From Pseudomonas sp. PIC25 (GTDB taxonomy: Bacteria > Pseudomonadota > Gammaproteobacteria > Pseudomonadales > Pseudomonadaceae), in the NCBI RefSeq assembly GCF_002286785.1, contig NZ_MUJY01000185.1, positions 27,896 through 91,895 of the forward strand: a stretch of DNA of 64,000 bases, given 5' to 3'. The position numbers and the translations under genes were made by a program. Every line of letters starts with the position of its first letter. Position 1 is the first letter of the stretch. Under the pieces are notes generated by a model that did not search any database, had not been told where the DNA came from, and worked only from the letters and a program-made list of their open reading frames with translations. Shown here piece after piece: positions 8,774-18,516 of this stretch.

Positions 8774-9619
8774 ATGTCGATTGCCGATTCCTGTCTCGGT
8801 TATGGCCTGGGGTTGCGCACGGCCTACTACCAGGACATTCTCGAAAACCATCCGCCTGTGGACTGGTTCGAAATCGTTTCGGAAAACTATCTGGTCGATG
8901 GCGGCAAGGCGCTGTATTACCTGGAGGCCATTGGCGAGCGTTACCCGCTGGTGATGCACGGCGTGTCCTTGTCCATCGGCGGCCCACACCCGTTGGACAG
9001 GGACTACCTGCAACGTCTCAAGCGTCTGGCACAAACCGTTCGCCCGGCGTGGATTTCCGACCATCTGTGCTGGAGCCGTGGCAGCGCTCACCAGCTGCAC
9101 GATCTGCTGCCGCTGCCCTACACCGAAGAAAGCCTGTGGCATGTCGCCGAGCGGGTCCGCCAGGTGCAGGACCTCCTCGAACGTCCGCTGGTGCTGGAAA
9201 ACGTTTCCAGTTACGTGCGTGTCGCCGAGGCGTCGTTCAGCGAATGGGAGTTTCTTGCCGCGCTCAGCGAAGCTAGCGGCTGCGAGTTACTGCTGGACGT
9301 GAACAATGTCTATGTCAGCGCCCGCAACCATGGTTTTGACCCCTGGACATTCATCAGCGGGCTGCCGAAAGCACGCATCCGCCAACTGCATCTGGCGGGG
9401 CATAGCGATTACGGCGCCTACCTCATCGATACCCACGACCAGCCGGTGAGCGATCCGGTCTGGCAGCTCTACCAGCGCACCCTGGCGCACCTGGGGCCGG
9501 TGGCGACGCTGCTCGAACGCGACGACAACTTCCCTCCGCTGGACGAATTGCTGGCCGAACTGGGCAAGGCCAGGGCGCTGGGGCAAGCAGTGCTCGCTCG
9601 GGAGGCCGCATGCGTCTGA
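8774..9619 (+). CDS. bufB: MNIO-family (DUF692) enzyme, bufferin maturase BufB
   Basis: 281 residues with a TIM-barrel-type DUF692 sequence. Metal-ligand segments include VMHGVSLSIGG, LVLENVSSY, LLLDVNNVYV and LHLAGHSD. MNIO proteins are multinuclear non-heme iron-dependent enzymes that modify Cys residues of peptide substrates. The enzyme acts in the cytosol on the precursor encoded just upstream. An AGGAGG sequence precedes the ATG, and its 3' end overlaps the next gene by 10 bp, supporting translational coupling. Confidence 0.92.
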   Translation: MSIADSCLGYGLGLRTAYYQDILENHPPVDWFEIVSENYLVDGGKALYYLEAIGERYPLVMHGVSLSIGGPHPLDRDYLQRLKRLAQTVRPAWISDHLCWSRGSAHQLHDLLPLPYTEESLWHVAERVRQVQDLLERPLVLENVSSYVRVAEASFSEWEFLAALSEASGCELLLDVNNVYVSARNHGFDPWTFISGLPKARIRQLHLAGHSDYGAYLIDTHDQPVSDPVWQLYQRTLAHLGPVATLLERDDNFPPLDELLAELGKARALGQAVLAREAACV

Positions 9620-10395
9620 GCGAATGGCAGCGGCAAATGGAAGCCTACCTGCTGGACGATCGCACGGAGCCGGATGCCGCGCTGCGCGCCAGTCTGGTCG
9701 GCAGTCCTGCCCTCAGCGTCGACGAAGGCCTGGCGATCTACCACAACGCCTACCGTGCCCGGTTGATTCAGGCCCTGGCCGAAGATTATCCGGCCGTAAG
9801 TGCCAGGCTCGGCGAAGCGTTCGAGGGCATGGCCTTGGACTACCTGCGCGACTGTCCCTCTCGTCACTACAGCCTGCGCTGGCTGGGCGAGCGTCTGCCC
9901 GCGTTCATCGAACAACGCGGGGATCAGGCCCTGGCCGAACTGGCGCGCCTGGAGTGGGCGTTCACCCTGGCGTTCGATGCCGCCCAAGGGGAGCCGTTGA
10001 CGCTCGCGGACATGGCGGCGATGCCCGCCGATGACTGGCCCGGTCTGCGGGTTCGCCTACAACCCAGCGCGCAGTGGCTGAGTTGTCGCTACAACAGTGT
10101 GGAGGTCTGGCGTTCGCACAAGGAAGGCAGCGGCCTGCCCGGAAGCCGGAGGCTGAATGAGATAAACCACTGCCTGATCTGGCGTCAGGACCTGATCAGC
10201 CGCTACCGCAGCCTGGAAGATGGCGAAGCCGAGGCGTTGAAAGGCATGGCCGTGGATAGGCTCTGCTTTGCCGAACTCTGCGCCATGTTGAGCGAGCGGA
10301 GCGAGAACGCCGCGTTGCAGACGGCCGTGTGGTTGAAGCGCTGGGTCGGTGAGGGGCTGCTGGCGGGGTTTTCCGGTAGAGCGGACGATAGCTGA
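9610..10395 (+). CDS. bufC: DUF2063-domain protein, MNIO partner BufC
   Basis: 261 residues with an N-terminal DUF2063 domain: LSEWQRQMEAYLLD, then GLAIYHNAYRARLIQALAEDYP, a typical helical partner segment. BufC proteins form a complex with the DUF692 enzyme and are thought to help recognise the precursor. It overlaps bufB by 10 bp and is the last gene of the operon; the next gene starts 81 bp later after its own spacer. Confidence 0.88.
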   Translation: MRLSEWQRQMEAYLLDDRTEPDAALRASLVGSPALSVDEGLAIYHNAYRARLIQALAEDYPAVSARLGEAFEGMALDYLRDCPSRHYSLRWLGERLPAFIEQRGDQALAELARLEWAFTLAFDAAQGEPLTLADMAAMPADDWPGLRVRLQPSAQWLSCRYNSVEVWRSHKEGSGLPGSRRLNEINHCLIWRQDLISRYRSLEDGEAEALKGMAVDRLCFAELCAMLSERSENAALQTAVWLKRWVGEGLLAGFSGRADDS

Positions 10396-10476
10396 GACCT
10401 ATCAGCTTCATAGAGTGGAGAAGGATTATAGTGGTCTACGCTTGCTGAGAGTTATGCGAACCGGGGGGGACACCTC

Positions 10477-11661
10477 ATGTTGGCGTTGCTTCCACCAGTG
10501 TTGCGGGAAATCCAGCTGCCTTTGCGGCTGCGCCTATGGAACGGGTATGAACTCGAACTGGGCCCCATCCCGAGTGTGACATTGGTCGTGAAGGACCCCG
10601 GCCTGATCACCCAGTTCGAACAACCTACCCTGGGTGCCCTGGGAGAGGCCTTTGTCGAAGGACGCCTGGAAATGGAGGGCTCCATCAGCGAGGTGATCCG
10701 TCTCTGCGATGCCCTCAGCCGGGCGTTGATCTCCGATGAAAACACCACCCCGCCCGAGCGCCGCGCCCACGACAAGGACACCGATGCGGCGGCGATCTCC
10801 TACCACTACGACCTGTCCAACGACTTCTATGCGCTCTGGCTGGACCGCGACATGGTCTATTCCTGCGCCTATTTCGAAACCGGGCAGGAAGACCTCGAAC
10901 AGGCCCAGCAGGCCAAGCTCCGCCACCTGTGCCGCAAGTTGCGGTTGAAGCCTGGCGATTACCTGCTCGACGTCGGATGTGGCTGGGGTGGCCTGGCTCG
11001 CTTCGCCGCCCGTGAGTTCGGCGCGCGGGTGTTCGGTATTACCCTAAGCCGCGAACAGCTTGCGTTGGCGCGGGAACGGGTCAAGGCCGAGGGCCTGGAC
11101 GACCGGGTCGAACTCGAACTGCTGGACTACCGCGACCTGCCGCAGGACGGCCGCTTCGACAAGGTGGTCAGCGTCGGCATGTTCGAGCATGTCGGCCATG
11201 CCAACCTGGCGCTCTATTGCGAGCGGCTGTATGGCGCGGTGCGTCCCGGCGGTCTGGTGATGAACCATGGCATCACCGCCAAGCACACCGATGGTCGCCA
11301 GGTCGGCCGCGGAGCTGGCGAGTTCATCGACCGTTACGTGTTTCCCCACGGCGAATTGCCGCATGTGGCCATCATGACCGCGCGGATCAGCGAGGCGGGC
11401 CTGGAAGTCGTCGATGTGGAAGGCTTGCGCCTGCATTACGCACGGACCCTGAATTTCTGGAGCTCGAACCTGGAGTCACGCCTGGAGGAAGCGGTCCGGT
11501 TGGTGCCGGAACAGGCGCTGCGCATCTGGCGGCTGTACCTGGCCGGTTGCGCCTACGGTTTCGAGCAGGGCTGGATCAACCTCCACCAGATTCTCGCTGT
11601 GAAGCCGTACGGGGACGGTTCCCACGATTTGCCCTGGTCGCGCCGCGACCTGTACGTCTGA
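10477..11661 (+). CDS. cfa: Cyclopropane-fatty-acyl-phospholipid synthase
   Basis: 394 residues. The SAM-binding motif LDVGCGWGGLARFAA and the family segments YHYDLSNDFYALWLD and MVYSCAYF are present. The enzyme adds a methylene group from SAM across double bonds of membrane phospholipid acyl chains, typically on entry to stationary phase. The N-terminal lipid-binding region (about 1-100) and C-terminal methyltransferase domain are complete. It is not obviously in an operon: 81 bp separate it from bufC and 97 bp from the kinase gene. Confidence 0.93.
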   Translation: MLALLPPVLREIQLPLRLRLWNGYELELGPIPSVTLVVKDPGLITQFEQPTLGALGEAFVEGRLEMEGSISEVIRLCDALSRALISDENTTPPERRAHDKDTDAAAISYHYDLSNDFYALWLDRDMVYSCAYFETGQEDLEQAQQAKLRHLCRKLRLKPGDYLLDVGCGWGGLARFAAREFGARVFGITLSREQLALARERVKAEGLDDRVELELLDYRDLPQDGRFDKVVSVGMFEHVGHANLALYCERLYGAVRPGGLVMNHGITAKHTDGRQVGRGAGEFIDRYVFPHGELPHVAIMTARISEAGLEVVDVEGLRLHYARTLNFWSSNLESRLEEAVRLVPEQALRIWRLYLAGCAYGFEQGWINLHQILAVKPYGDGSHDLPWSRRDLYV

Positions 11662-11758
11662 GCGCCGCCTGGCGGAGCGGCGGCATCGAGCGCTGCGGGA
11701 GCGTGGCGCGGCGCGAGAGATGGCTTAACATGGGCGATCCGTTTCGCCAGAGTCGTTC

Positions 11759-13510
11759 ATGCCAGCCATTCTCGTGCGTTTTCGCGTTGCCCTGATCGTT
11801 CTGCTGATCTTTCTCGGGTTGCTGATAAGCATGCTCCTCGCCGGGCGTTTTGCCGAGCGGCGCGCCTGGGAGGAGCGCAGCGTCGAGGCGCGCGGACAAC
11901 TCGCCCTTTATGCCCAGACCATGCACACCCTGGTCGAGCGCTTCCGCTCGGTACCGGCGTTGCTGGCGCTGGACAGCGACATCCGCAGCCTGCTCGACGA
12001 CCCGGCCAATCCGACCCTGCGCCAGGCGCTCAATCGCCGCCTGGAGCGGCTGAACACCGAGGCGGGCTCTGCGGTGCTCTATCTGCTGGACAGCGGCGGC
12101 GAAGCCATTGCCTCCAGCAACTGGCGCGAATGGAGCAGCTTCGTCGGCAACAACTACGCGTTCCGCCCGTACTTCCAGGATGCGATCCGTCACGACGCCG
12201 GGCGCTATTTCGCGGTGGGCGTGACCACCGGTATTCCGGGCTATTTCCTCTCCCACGTGGTGAAGGACGGCGGCGGCCAGCCGCTCGGGGTGCTGGTAGT
12301 GAAGCTGGAGCTGGAAGACCTGCAGCGCGAATGGGCCAGCCAGCCGGGCACCATGCTGGTCGCCGACAGCCACGATATCGTCATCCTGTCCAATCGTCCG
12401 GCGTGGCGTTTCCGCTATCTGAACGAATTGAGCGATCCGGTGCGGGCCGAACTCGTGGAATCGCGCAAATATGCCGAGCAGAACCTGCAGCCTCTGCCCA
12501 GCGAACCGCTGCAGACCGTCGCCGAGGATGCCGAGTTGCGTCGCGTGGATGGCCCGGAAGGCCGGCGCGTCTATCTCTGGCAGCGGCTGGCGTTGCCGGA
12601 GGAGGGCTGGAGCCTGAACCTGCTGATGGAGCCGACCCTGGTTGCCGACAGCGTGCGCAGCTACCGCTTGGCCGCCGCCGGCATCTGGATGACCTTCGCG
12701 TTCCTGTTGCTCTACCTGGCCCAGCGGGAGAAGAATCGGCGTCTCCAGCAGCGCAGCCGCGAGGAGCTGGAGCGCTTGGTGGAAGAGCGCACCGCCGAGT
12801 TGCGTACCGCCCAGGACGAACTGGTGCATGCCGCCAAGATGGCCGCCCTGGGACAGATGTCCGCGGCGCTGGCCCATGAGATCAACCAGCCGCTGACTGC
12901 GATGCAGATGCAGCTCGGCAGTCTGCGCCTGCTGCTCGACGGCGGTCGCCAGGACGACGTGCGCGACGGACTGGCGCGGATCGACGGACTGCTCCAGCGC
13001 ATGGCCGCGCTCACCGGCCACCTCAAGACCTTCGCCCGCAAGAGCCCGGGCGGGCTGCGCGAGCGCCTGAGCCTGAATCACGTCCTCGAGCAGGCGCTGC
13101 AACTGCTGGCCCCGCGTATCCGCGCCGAACAGGTGGAGGTGATCAAGCACCTGGAGCCCGTGGCCCAGGTCCTCGGCGACGCCATCCGGCTCGAACAGGT
13201 GCTGCTCAATCTGCTGCACAACGCGCTGGATGCCATGGCCGGCCAGGAGCGGCGGATGCTGCGGATGACTATCGAGGCCCAGGGCGGGCAGTGGCAGCTC
13301 AGTATCGAGGACAGCGGCGGCGGTATCGCCGAGGAACATATCGGTAACGTCTTCGACCCGTTCTTCACCACCAAGCCGGTGGGCCAGGGGTTGGGCCTGG
13401 GTCTCGCGGTGTCCTACGGCATCGTCCGCGAACTGGGCGGCAGTCTGGAGGCCTCGAACGGCGAAGAAGGAGCGGTATTCACCTTGCGGCTTCCCGCTGC
13501 GCCAGCGTGA
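11759..13510 (+). CDS. DctB-like membrane sensor histidine kinase
   Basis: 583 residues. One transmembrane helix at about 8-30, a periplasmic double-PAS (dCache) sensor with the DctB-like run [13 protein letters not shown] and GIPGYFLS, a second helix near 302-320, a coiled coil, then the kinase core. His373 lies in [13 protein letters not shown]; the N box is NLLHNALDA and the G boxes are DSGGGI and GLGLGLAVS. It pairs with the sigma54 regulator downstream. The TAXI-TRAP genes that follow suggest it senses a carboxylate-type substrate at the membrane. The ligand is unknown. Confidence 0.88.
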   Translation: MPAILVRFRVALIVLLIFLGLLISMLLAGRFAERRAWEERSVEARGQLALYAQTMHTLVERFRSVPALLALDSDIRSLLDDPANPTLRQALNRRLERLNTEAGSAVLYLLDSGGEAIASSNWREWSSFVGNNYAFRPYFQDAIRHDAGRYFAVGVTTGIPGYFLSHVVKDGGGQPLGVLVVKLELEDLQREWASQPGTMLVADSHDIVILSNRPAWRFRYLNELSDPVRAELVESRKYAEQNLQPLPSEPLQTVAEDAELRRVDGPEGRRVYLWQRLALPEEGWSLNLLMEPTLVADSVRSYRLAAAGIWMTFAFLLLYLAQREKNRRLQQRSREELERLVEERTAELRTAQDELVHAAKMAALGQMSAALAHEINQPLTAMQMQLGSLRLLLDGGRQDDVRDGLARIDGLLQRMAALTGHLKTFARKSPGGLRERLSLNHVLEQALQLLAPRIRAEQVEVIKHLEPVAQVLGDAIRLEQVLLNLLHNALDAMAGQERRMLRMTIEAQGGQWQLSIEDSGGGIAEEHIGNVFDPFFTTKPVGQGLGLGLAVSYGIVRELGGSLEASNGEEGAVFTLRLPAAPA

Positions 13511-13642
13511 CACCGGTCGCACTGACGGCAATGGTGCCCCGCCGGTCGCCAGGGAACATGGGCGTGGCGGGTGTCGCGTGGCTAAACTGCGCGGGCTTGC
13601 GGGAAGGCTCGTGAGGTCCAGGCATCGAGCAGGAGTAACGTC

Positions 13643-14989
13643 ATGAACGGTCAGGTCATTTTTGTCGATGACGAAGCGGCTATCCGCGAGGCGGTGCAGC
13701 AGTGGCTGGAACTGTCCGGCTTCACGGTGCGCGTGTGCGTCGATGCAGCCCAGGCGTTGGCCCTGGTCGACCGGGACTTTCCCGGCGTGGTGGTCAGCGA
13801 CGTGCGCATGCCCGGCAGCGATGGCCTGCAATTGCTCGAACGCCTGCAGAATCTGGATCCGGACCTGCCGGTACTGATGGTCACCGGTCATGGCGACGTG
13901 CCGATGGCCGTGCAGGCGTTGCGCCAGGGCGCCTACGATTTCATCGAAAAGCCGTTCAATCCCGAGCGTTTGCTGGACAGCGTGCGGCGCGCGCTGGATA
14001 AACGCCGGCTGGTCTGCGAGAACCGCCAGCTGCGCCAACAGTTTGCCCTCAAGGACCGCATCGAAGCCCAGTTGCTCGGTGTTTCCCGTCCCATGGAAAA
14101 CCTGCGCCGGCAAATCCTCGAACTGGCCGGTACCTCGGTCAACGTGCTGATTCGCGGCGAAACCGGCAGCGGCAAGGAGCGGGTCGCCCGCTGCCTGCAC
14201 GACTTCAGCCCGCGAGTGGCTAAGCCGTTCGTGGCGCTGAACTGTGCGGCGATTCCGGAAAGCATCTTCGAGAGCGAGCTGTTCGGCCATGAAAGCGGTG
14301 CTTTCACCGGCGCCCAGGGCAAGCGCATCGGGCGGATCGAACATGCCGACGGCGGCACGCTGTTCCTCGACGAAGTGGAGAGCCTGCCGCTGGCGCAGCA
14401 GGTCAAGCTGCTGCGGGTATTGCAGGAAAAGACTCTGGAGCGCCTCGGATCGAATCGCAGCATCCAGGTCGACCTGCGGGTGATCAGCGCAGCCAAGCCG
14501 GACCTGCAGGACGAAGTCCGTGCCGGGCGTTTCCGCGAGGACCTGCTGTACCGCTTAAACGTCGCGGAGTTGCGCATTCCTCCGTTGCGCGAACGACGCG
14601 AAGACATTCCCCTGTTGTTCAACCATTTCGCGGCGGTCGCCGCCGAGCGTCATAACCGCGAACTGCAACCGCTGACGCCGCAGGAGCTGTCGCGGCTGGT
14701 CGCGCATAACTGGCCAGGCAATGTCCGCGAGCTGATCAACGCGGCCGAACGGTATGCCCTCGGTCTGACCTCTTCGGAGGAGACCCAGCAAGGGCCACAG
14801 TCGCTGGCCGAGCAGATGGAAGCGTTCGAGGCGCAGTGCCTGCACACCGCCTTGCAGCGCTGCCAGGGCAATATCAGTGACGTGATGGCGCTGTTGCAGA
14901 TCCCCCGGCGCACGCTCAATGAGAAGATGCAGCGCCACGGCCTCAGCCGCAGCAGCTACCTGCCGGCGGGTAGTAGCGAGGAAGAGTGA
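13643..14989 (+). CDS. DctD-like sigma54-dependent response regulator
   Basis: 448 residues: a receiver domain with phosphoacceptor Asp53 (VVSDVRMPG), a central AAA+ domain with Walker A GETGSGKE (172-179) and the sigma54 contact loop GAFTGA (219-224), then a Fis-type HTH (NISDVMALLQIPRRTLNEKM). It would activate a sigma54 promoter; a good candidate lies at 15112-15127, before the TRAP binding-protein gene. AGGAG precedes the ATG. Confidence 0.92.
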   Translation: MNGQVIFVDDEAAIREAVQQWLELSGFTVRVCVDAAQALALVDRDFPGVVVSDVRMPGSDGLQLLERLQNLDPDLPVLMVTGHGDVPMAVQALRQGAYDFIEKPFNPERLLDSVRRALDKRRLVCENRQLRQQFALKDRIEAQLLGVSRPMENLRRQILELAGTSVNVLIRGETGSGKERVARCLHDFSPRVAKPFVALNCAAIPESIFESELFGHESGAFTGAQGKRIGRIEHADGGTLFLDEVESLPLAQQVKLLRVLQEKTLERLGSNRSIQVDLRVISAAKPDLQDEVRAGRFREDLLYRLNVAELRIPPLRERREDIPLLFNHFAAVAAERHNRELQPLTPQELSRLVAHNWPGNVRELINAAERYALGLTSSEETQQGPQSLAEQMEAFEAQCLHTALQRCQGNISDVMALLQIPRRTLNEKMQRHGLSRSSYLPAGSSEEE

Positions 14990-15361
14990 GCCTCATCCGA
15001 GTGCCTGAGGGAGCGGATTTTTGCCGAGCGACTTTTCTTCATGGGCGGAATTCCGCTCATTGCCGGCGCCGCTTCCCGTCCGGAACGCTCTAAACCGCTG
15101 CCAACCGGCTTTGGCACGGCCCCTGCAATAACAGGCTTCGATTGCGCGGAACTCCGCGACGGTCCAATAAAAAAGACAAGAGGCCTGTATGAACTGCCAT
15201 CTCCCCCGCACGACTTCGACTTCCCTTCATCGGATGCCAACCGCCGGGTTCGCATCGGTGCTCGTTTTCCTGTGAAAAAACCGGACGGGTACTCACCCGT
15301 GTGAGCTCGTCTACAGTGAAAAACTCTGCAACAACCAAATAACAACGACGGAGATTCTTCC
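14990..15361. other. Non-coding region between the regulator and TRAP genes
   Basis: 372 bp without a convincing gene. It holds the sigma54-type promoter at 15112-15127, followed by a long leader of more than 230 bases before the binding-protein ATG. A small palindromic stretch, CGGGTACTCACCCG, lies near 15284-15298 and could be a regulator site. GGAG at 15351-15354 serves the next ATG. Confidence 0.6.
15112..15127 (+). promoter_or_regulatory. Predicted sigma54 (-24/-12) promoter for the TAXI-TRAP operon
   Basis: TTGGCACGGCCCCTGCAA: the GG at 15113-15114 and the GC at 15125-15126 are 10 bases apart, the invariant sigma54 spacing, and TGGCAC matches the -24 element. The gene just upstream encodes a sigma54-dependent regulator. 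Confidence 0.6.
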
Positions 15362-16318
15362 ATGAGACTGATCAAGCGTTTCAGCCTTCTCGCCGCTGCC
15401 GCGGCCTTCACTGCCAGCACCGCCGCGCTCGCGGCGCCGACCTTCATCAACATCCTCACCGGCGGCACCAGCGGCGTCTATTACCCGATCGGCGTCGGCC
15501 TGTCGCAGATCTACAGTAACGGCATCGAAGGCTCGAAAACCTCCGTGCAGGCCACCAAGGCTTCCGTGGAGAACCTCAACCTCCTGCAGGCCGGGCGTGG
15601 TGAACTGGCCCTGGCCCTGGGCGACTCGGTGGCCGATGCCTGGAACGGCGTGGAAGACGCCGGCTTCAAGGCCCCGCTGAAGAAGCTGCGCGCCATCGGT
15701 TCGACTTACCCGAACTACATCCAGATCGTGGCCAGCAAGGAATCCGGCATCAAGACCCTGGCTGACCTGAAGGGCAAGCGCATTTCCGTCGGCGCGCCGA
15801 AATCCGGCACCGAGCTGAACGCCCGCGCCATCTTCAAGGCCGCCGGCCTGAGCTACGAGGACATGGGCAAGGTGGAATTCCTGCCGTATGCCGAGTCCGT
15901 CGAACTGATCAAGAACCGCCAGCTCGATGCCACCCTGCAATCGTCCGGCCTCGGCATGGCTGCGATCCGCGACTTGGCCGCGACCATGCCGATCAGCTTC
16001 GTCGCGATCCCGCAGGATGTCGTCGGCAAGATCGACAACGCCGCCTACCAGGCCGCTGTGATCCCGGCCAAGACCTATGACGGTCAGGACGAAGACGTTC
16101 CCACCGTGGCGATCCAGAACATTCTGGTGAGCCATGAAGGCGTTTCCGATGACGTGGCCTACAAGATGACCAAGCTGATGTTCGACAACCTCGATCGCCT
16201 GGCCACTTCCCACTCCGCAGCCAAGGACATCAAGCTGGAGTCCGCCACCCAGAACCTGCCGATCCCGCTGCACCCGGGCGCCGAGCGTTTCTACAAGGAG
16301 GCCGGCGTGCTCAAGTGA
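15362..16318 (+). CDS. TAXI-family TRAP transporter solute-binding protein
   Basis: 318 residues with a Sec signal peptide ending ...TAALAAP. Hallmarks of the TAXI family are TGGTSGVYYPIGVGLSQI near the N-terminus, ATKASVENLNLLQAG and the lobe segment VGAPKSGTELNARAI. The periplasmic protein captures the substrate for the fused permease encoded downstream. Family ligands include C4/C5 dicarboxylates such as 2-oxoglutarate and glutamate; the ligand here cannot be read from sequence. Two hairpins separate it from the permease gene. Confidence 0.92.
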   Translation: MRLIKRFSLLAAAAAFTASTAALAAPTFINILTGGTSGVYYPIGVGLSQIYSNGIEGSKTSVQATKASVENLNLLQAGRGELALALGDSVADAWNGVEDAGFKAPLKKLRAIGSTYPNYIQIVASKESGIKTLADLKGKRISVGAPKSGTELNARAIFKAAGLSYEDMGKVEFLPYAESVELIKNRQLDATLQSSGLGMAAIRDLAATMPISFVAIPQDVVGKIDNAAYQAAVIPAKTYDGQDEDVPTVAIQNILVSHEGVSDDVAYKMTKLMFDNLDRLATSHSAAKDIKLESATQNLPIPLHPGAERFYKEAGVLK

Positions 16319-16348
16319 GCCGCTGCCGTCAACGTTTGTTCCCGTTCA

Positions 16349-16376
16349 GCCCCCTCTCCGCGAGGAGAGGGGCTTT
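16349..16376 (+). terminator. Hairpin after the TAXI binding-protein gene
   Basis: GCCCCTCTCC and GGAGAGGGGC pair across a four-base GCGA loop and are followed by TTT. The short U run suggests a partial terminator or an mRNA-protecting hairpin rather than a full stop, since the permease gene follows in the same direction. Confidence 0.6.
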
Positions 16377-16389
16377 ACCCGCGCAGAGA

Positions 16390-16450
16390 CGCTAATAAAA
16401 CCAGCGCTATCCTGACTGGGGGTAGCGGCAGGTTTTGTTAGCGGTTTTTC
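16390..16450 (+). terminator. Second inverted repeat before the TRAP permease gene
   Basis: CGCTAATAAAACC (16390-16402) pairs with GGTTTTGTTAGCG (16431-16443) with one mismatch, followed by GTTTTTCC. It could attenuate read-through from the binding-protein gene so that the permease is made at a lower level. Confidence 0.45.
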
Positions 16451-16485
16451 CGGGCATCACCTGCAGTAGATGAGGGAAACCCTCC

Positions 16486-18516
16486 ATGAGTGAGCATCAT
16501 CAAGGCCTTGCGGCCGCGACGGGCGATTGGCCGAAGGCGCTGTTCTTCGTCGCTCTGTCGTTTTCCACCTTCCAGGTTTTCACCGCCGCCTTCCCGCTGG
16601 TTTCCACCCAGGTGCTGCGGGCGGTGCACATCGGCTTCCTGCTGATGCTGGTCTTCCTCAGCTTCCCGGCGTTCGGCAAGGGGCGTCCCTGGCAGCCGCT
16701 GGCCTGGCTGCTCGGCCTCGCCGGTATGGGCACGGCGGCCTACCAGTGGATTTTCGAAGCCGACCTGATCCAGCGCTCCGGTGACCTCACCAGCGGCGAC
16801 ATGGTGATCGGCCTGGTCCTGATGGTGCTGGTGTTCGAAGCGGCGCGGCGGGTCATGGGTATCGCGCTGCCGATAATCTGTGGCTTGTTCCTGGCCTATG
16901 GGCTGTTCGGCGAGTACCTGCCGGGCGACTTGGCGCACCGGGGCTATGGTTTCGACCAGATCGTCAACCAGTTGGCGTTCGGTACCGAAGGTTTCTACGG
17001 CACCCCGACCTATGTATCCGCCACCTATATCTTCCTGTTCATCCTGTTTGGCTCGTTCCTCGAGCAGGCCGGGATGATCAAGCTGTTCACCGATTTCGCC
17101 ATGGGCCTGTTCGGCCACAAGCTCGGCGGTCCGGCCAAGGTGTCCGTGGTGTCTTCCGCGCTGATGGGCACCATCACCGGTTCCGGCGTGGCCAACGTGG
17201 TCACCACTGGCCAGTTCACCATTCCGCTGATGAAGCGCTTCGGCTACCGCCCGGCCTTCGCCGGCGCCGTGGAGGCGACCTCCAGCATGGGCAGCCAGTT
17301 GATGCCGCCGGTGATGGGCGCCGTGGCCTTCATCATGGCCGAAACCATCAACGTGCCCTTCGTCGAAATCGCCAAGGCGGCCCTGATTCCGGCGCTGCTG
17401 TATTTCGGCTCGGTGTTCTGGATGGTGCACCTGGAAGCCAAGCGCGCCAACCTCAAGGGTCTGCCGAAAGACCAGTGCCCGAATCCGTGGAAGGCGGTGA
17501 AGGAACGCTGGTTCCTGCTGATTCCGCTGGGCATACTGGTCTTCCTGCTGTTCTCTGGCCGCACGCCGTTGTTCTCCGGCATGGTGGGGCTGGCGTTGAC
17601 GGCCATCGTGATCCTCGGCTCGGCAATCATCCTGCGGGTATCGTCCAAGGGCCTGCGGGTCGCCTTCTGGGTGGCCCTGGGGCTGCTCTGCGCCGGGTTC
17701 TTCCAGCTGGGTATCGGCGTCGTGTTCGCAGTGATCGGTGTGCTGGTGGCGACCTGCTGGTTCCTCAAGGGCGGCCGCGACACCCTGGTCATCTGCCTGC
17801 ATGCGCTGGTGGAAGGTGCGCGCCATGCGGTACCGGTGGGCATCGCCTGTGCCCTGGTCGGCGTGATCATCGGCGTGGTTTCGCTGACTGGCGTGGCCTC
17901 CACCTTCGCTGGCTACATTCTTGCCATCGGCCAGGACAACCTGCTGCTCTCGCTGGTGCTGACCATGCTCACCTGCCTAGTCCTGGGCATGGGTATCCCG
18001 ACGATCCCGAACTACATCATCACCAGCTCGATCGCGGCGCCGGCGCTGCTGGAACTTGGCGTTCCGCTGATCGTCTCGCACATGTTCGTCTTCTACTTCG
18101 GCATCCTCGCCGACCTCACCCCGCCCGTGGCGTTGGCTTGCTTCGCTGCCGCTCCGATCGCCAAGGAAACCGGCCTGAAGATCGGCCTGTGGGCGGTGCG
18201 TATCGCCATCGCCGGTTTCGTCGTGCCGTTCATGGCGGTGTATTCGCCAGCGCTGATGCTGCAAGGCGACAGCCTGATGATGACGGCCTACGTGGCGGTC
18301 AAGGCCATGTTCGCCATCGCTCTCTGGGGTGTGGCTTCGGTGGGCTACCTGCACGGCAAGCTGTTCTGGTGGGAGCGCCTGCTCGGTCTGGCCGCCGGGG
18401 CCTGCCTGGTCATGGCACTGCCGATCACTGACGAACTGGGCTTCGCCCTTGGCGTTGGCATGCTCGCCGTGCACTTCTGGCGCCTGCGCCGCGATGGCAA
18501 GCCGGTGGTCGCGTGA
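16486..18516 (+). CDS. TRAP transporter fused permease subunit (4TM/12TM type, DctQM fusion)
   Basis: 676 residues, almost entirely hydrophobic, with about 16-18 membrane helices. The N-terminal small-subunit-like part is fused to a large DctM-like domain containing SALMGTITGSGVANVVTTGQFTIPLMKR and GMGIPTIPNYI, typical of the TAXI-associated fused permeases. It uses a sodium gradient to import the ligand delivered by the 15362 protein. A GAGGG sequence precedes the ATG. The stop overlaps the GTG start of the next gene. Confidence 0.93.
   Translation: MSEHHQGLAAATGDWPKALFFVALSFSTFQVFTAAFPLVSTQVLRAVHIGFLLMLVFLSFPAFGKGRPWQPLAWLLGLAGMGTAAYQWIFEADLIQRSGDLTSGDMVIGLVLMVLVFEAARRVMGIALPIICGLFLAYGLFGEYLPGDLAHRGYGFDQIVNQLAFGTEGFYGTPTYVSATYIFLFILFGSFLEQAGMIKLFTDFAMGLFGHKLGGPAKVSVVSSALMGTITGSGVANVVTTGQFTIPLMKRFGYRPAFAGAVEATSSMGSQLMPPVMGAVAFIMAETINVPFVEIAKAALIPALLYFGSVFWMVHLEAKRANLKGLPKDQCPNPWKAVKERWFLLIPLGILVFLLFSGRTPLFSGMVGLALTAIVILGSAIILRVSSKGLRVAFWVALGLLCAGFFQLGIGVVFAVIGVLVATCWFLKGGRDTLVICLHALVEGARHAVPVGIACALVGVIIGVVSLTGVASTFAGYILAIGQDNLLLSLVLTMLTCLVLGMGIPTIPNYIITSSIAAPALLELGVPLIVSHMFVFYFGILADLTPPVALACFAAAPIAKETGLKIGLWAVRIAIAGFVVPFMAVYSPALMLQGDSLMMTAYVAVKAMFAIALWGVASVGYLHGKLFWWERLLGLAAGACLVMALPITDELGFALGVGMLAVHFWRLRRDGKPVVA

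Noticed and set aside
11576..14344. 922-residue minus-strand frame opposite the kinase and regulator genes
   Set aside because: Spans two clear genes on the other strand; composition is shadow-like.
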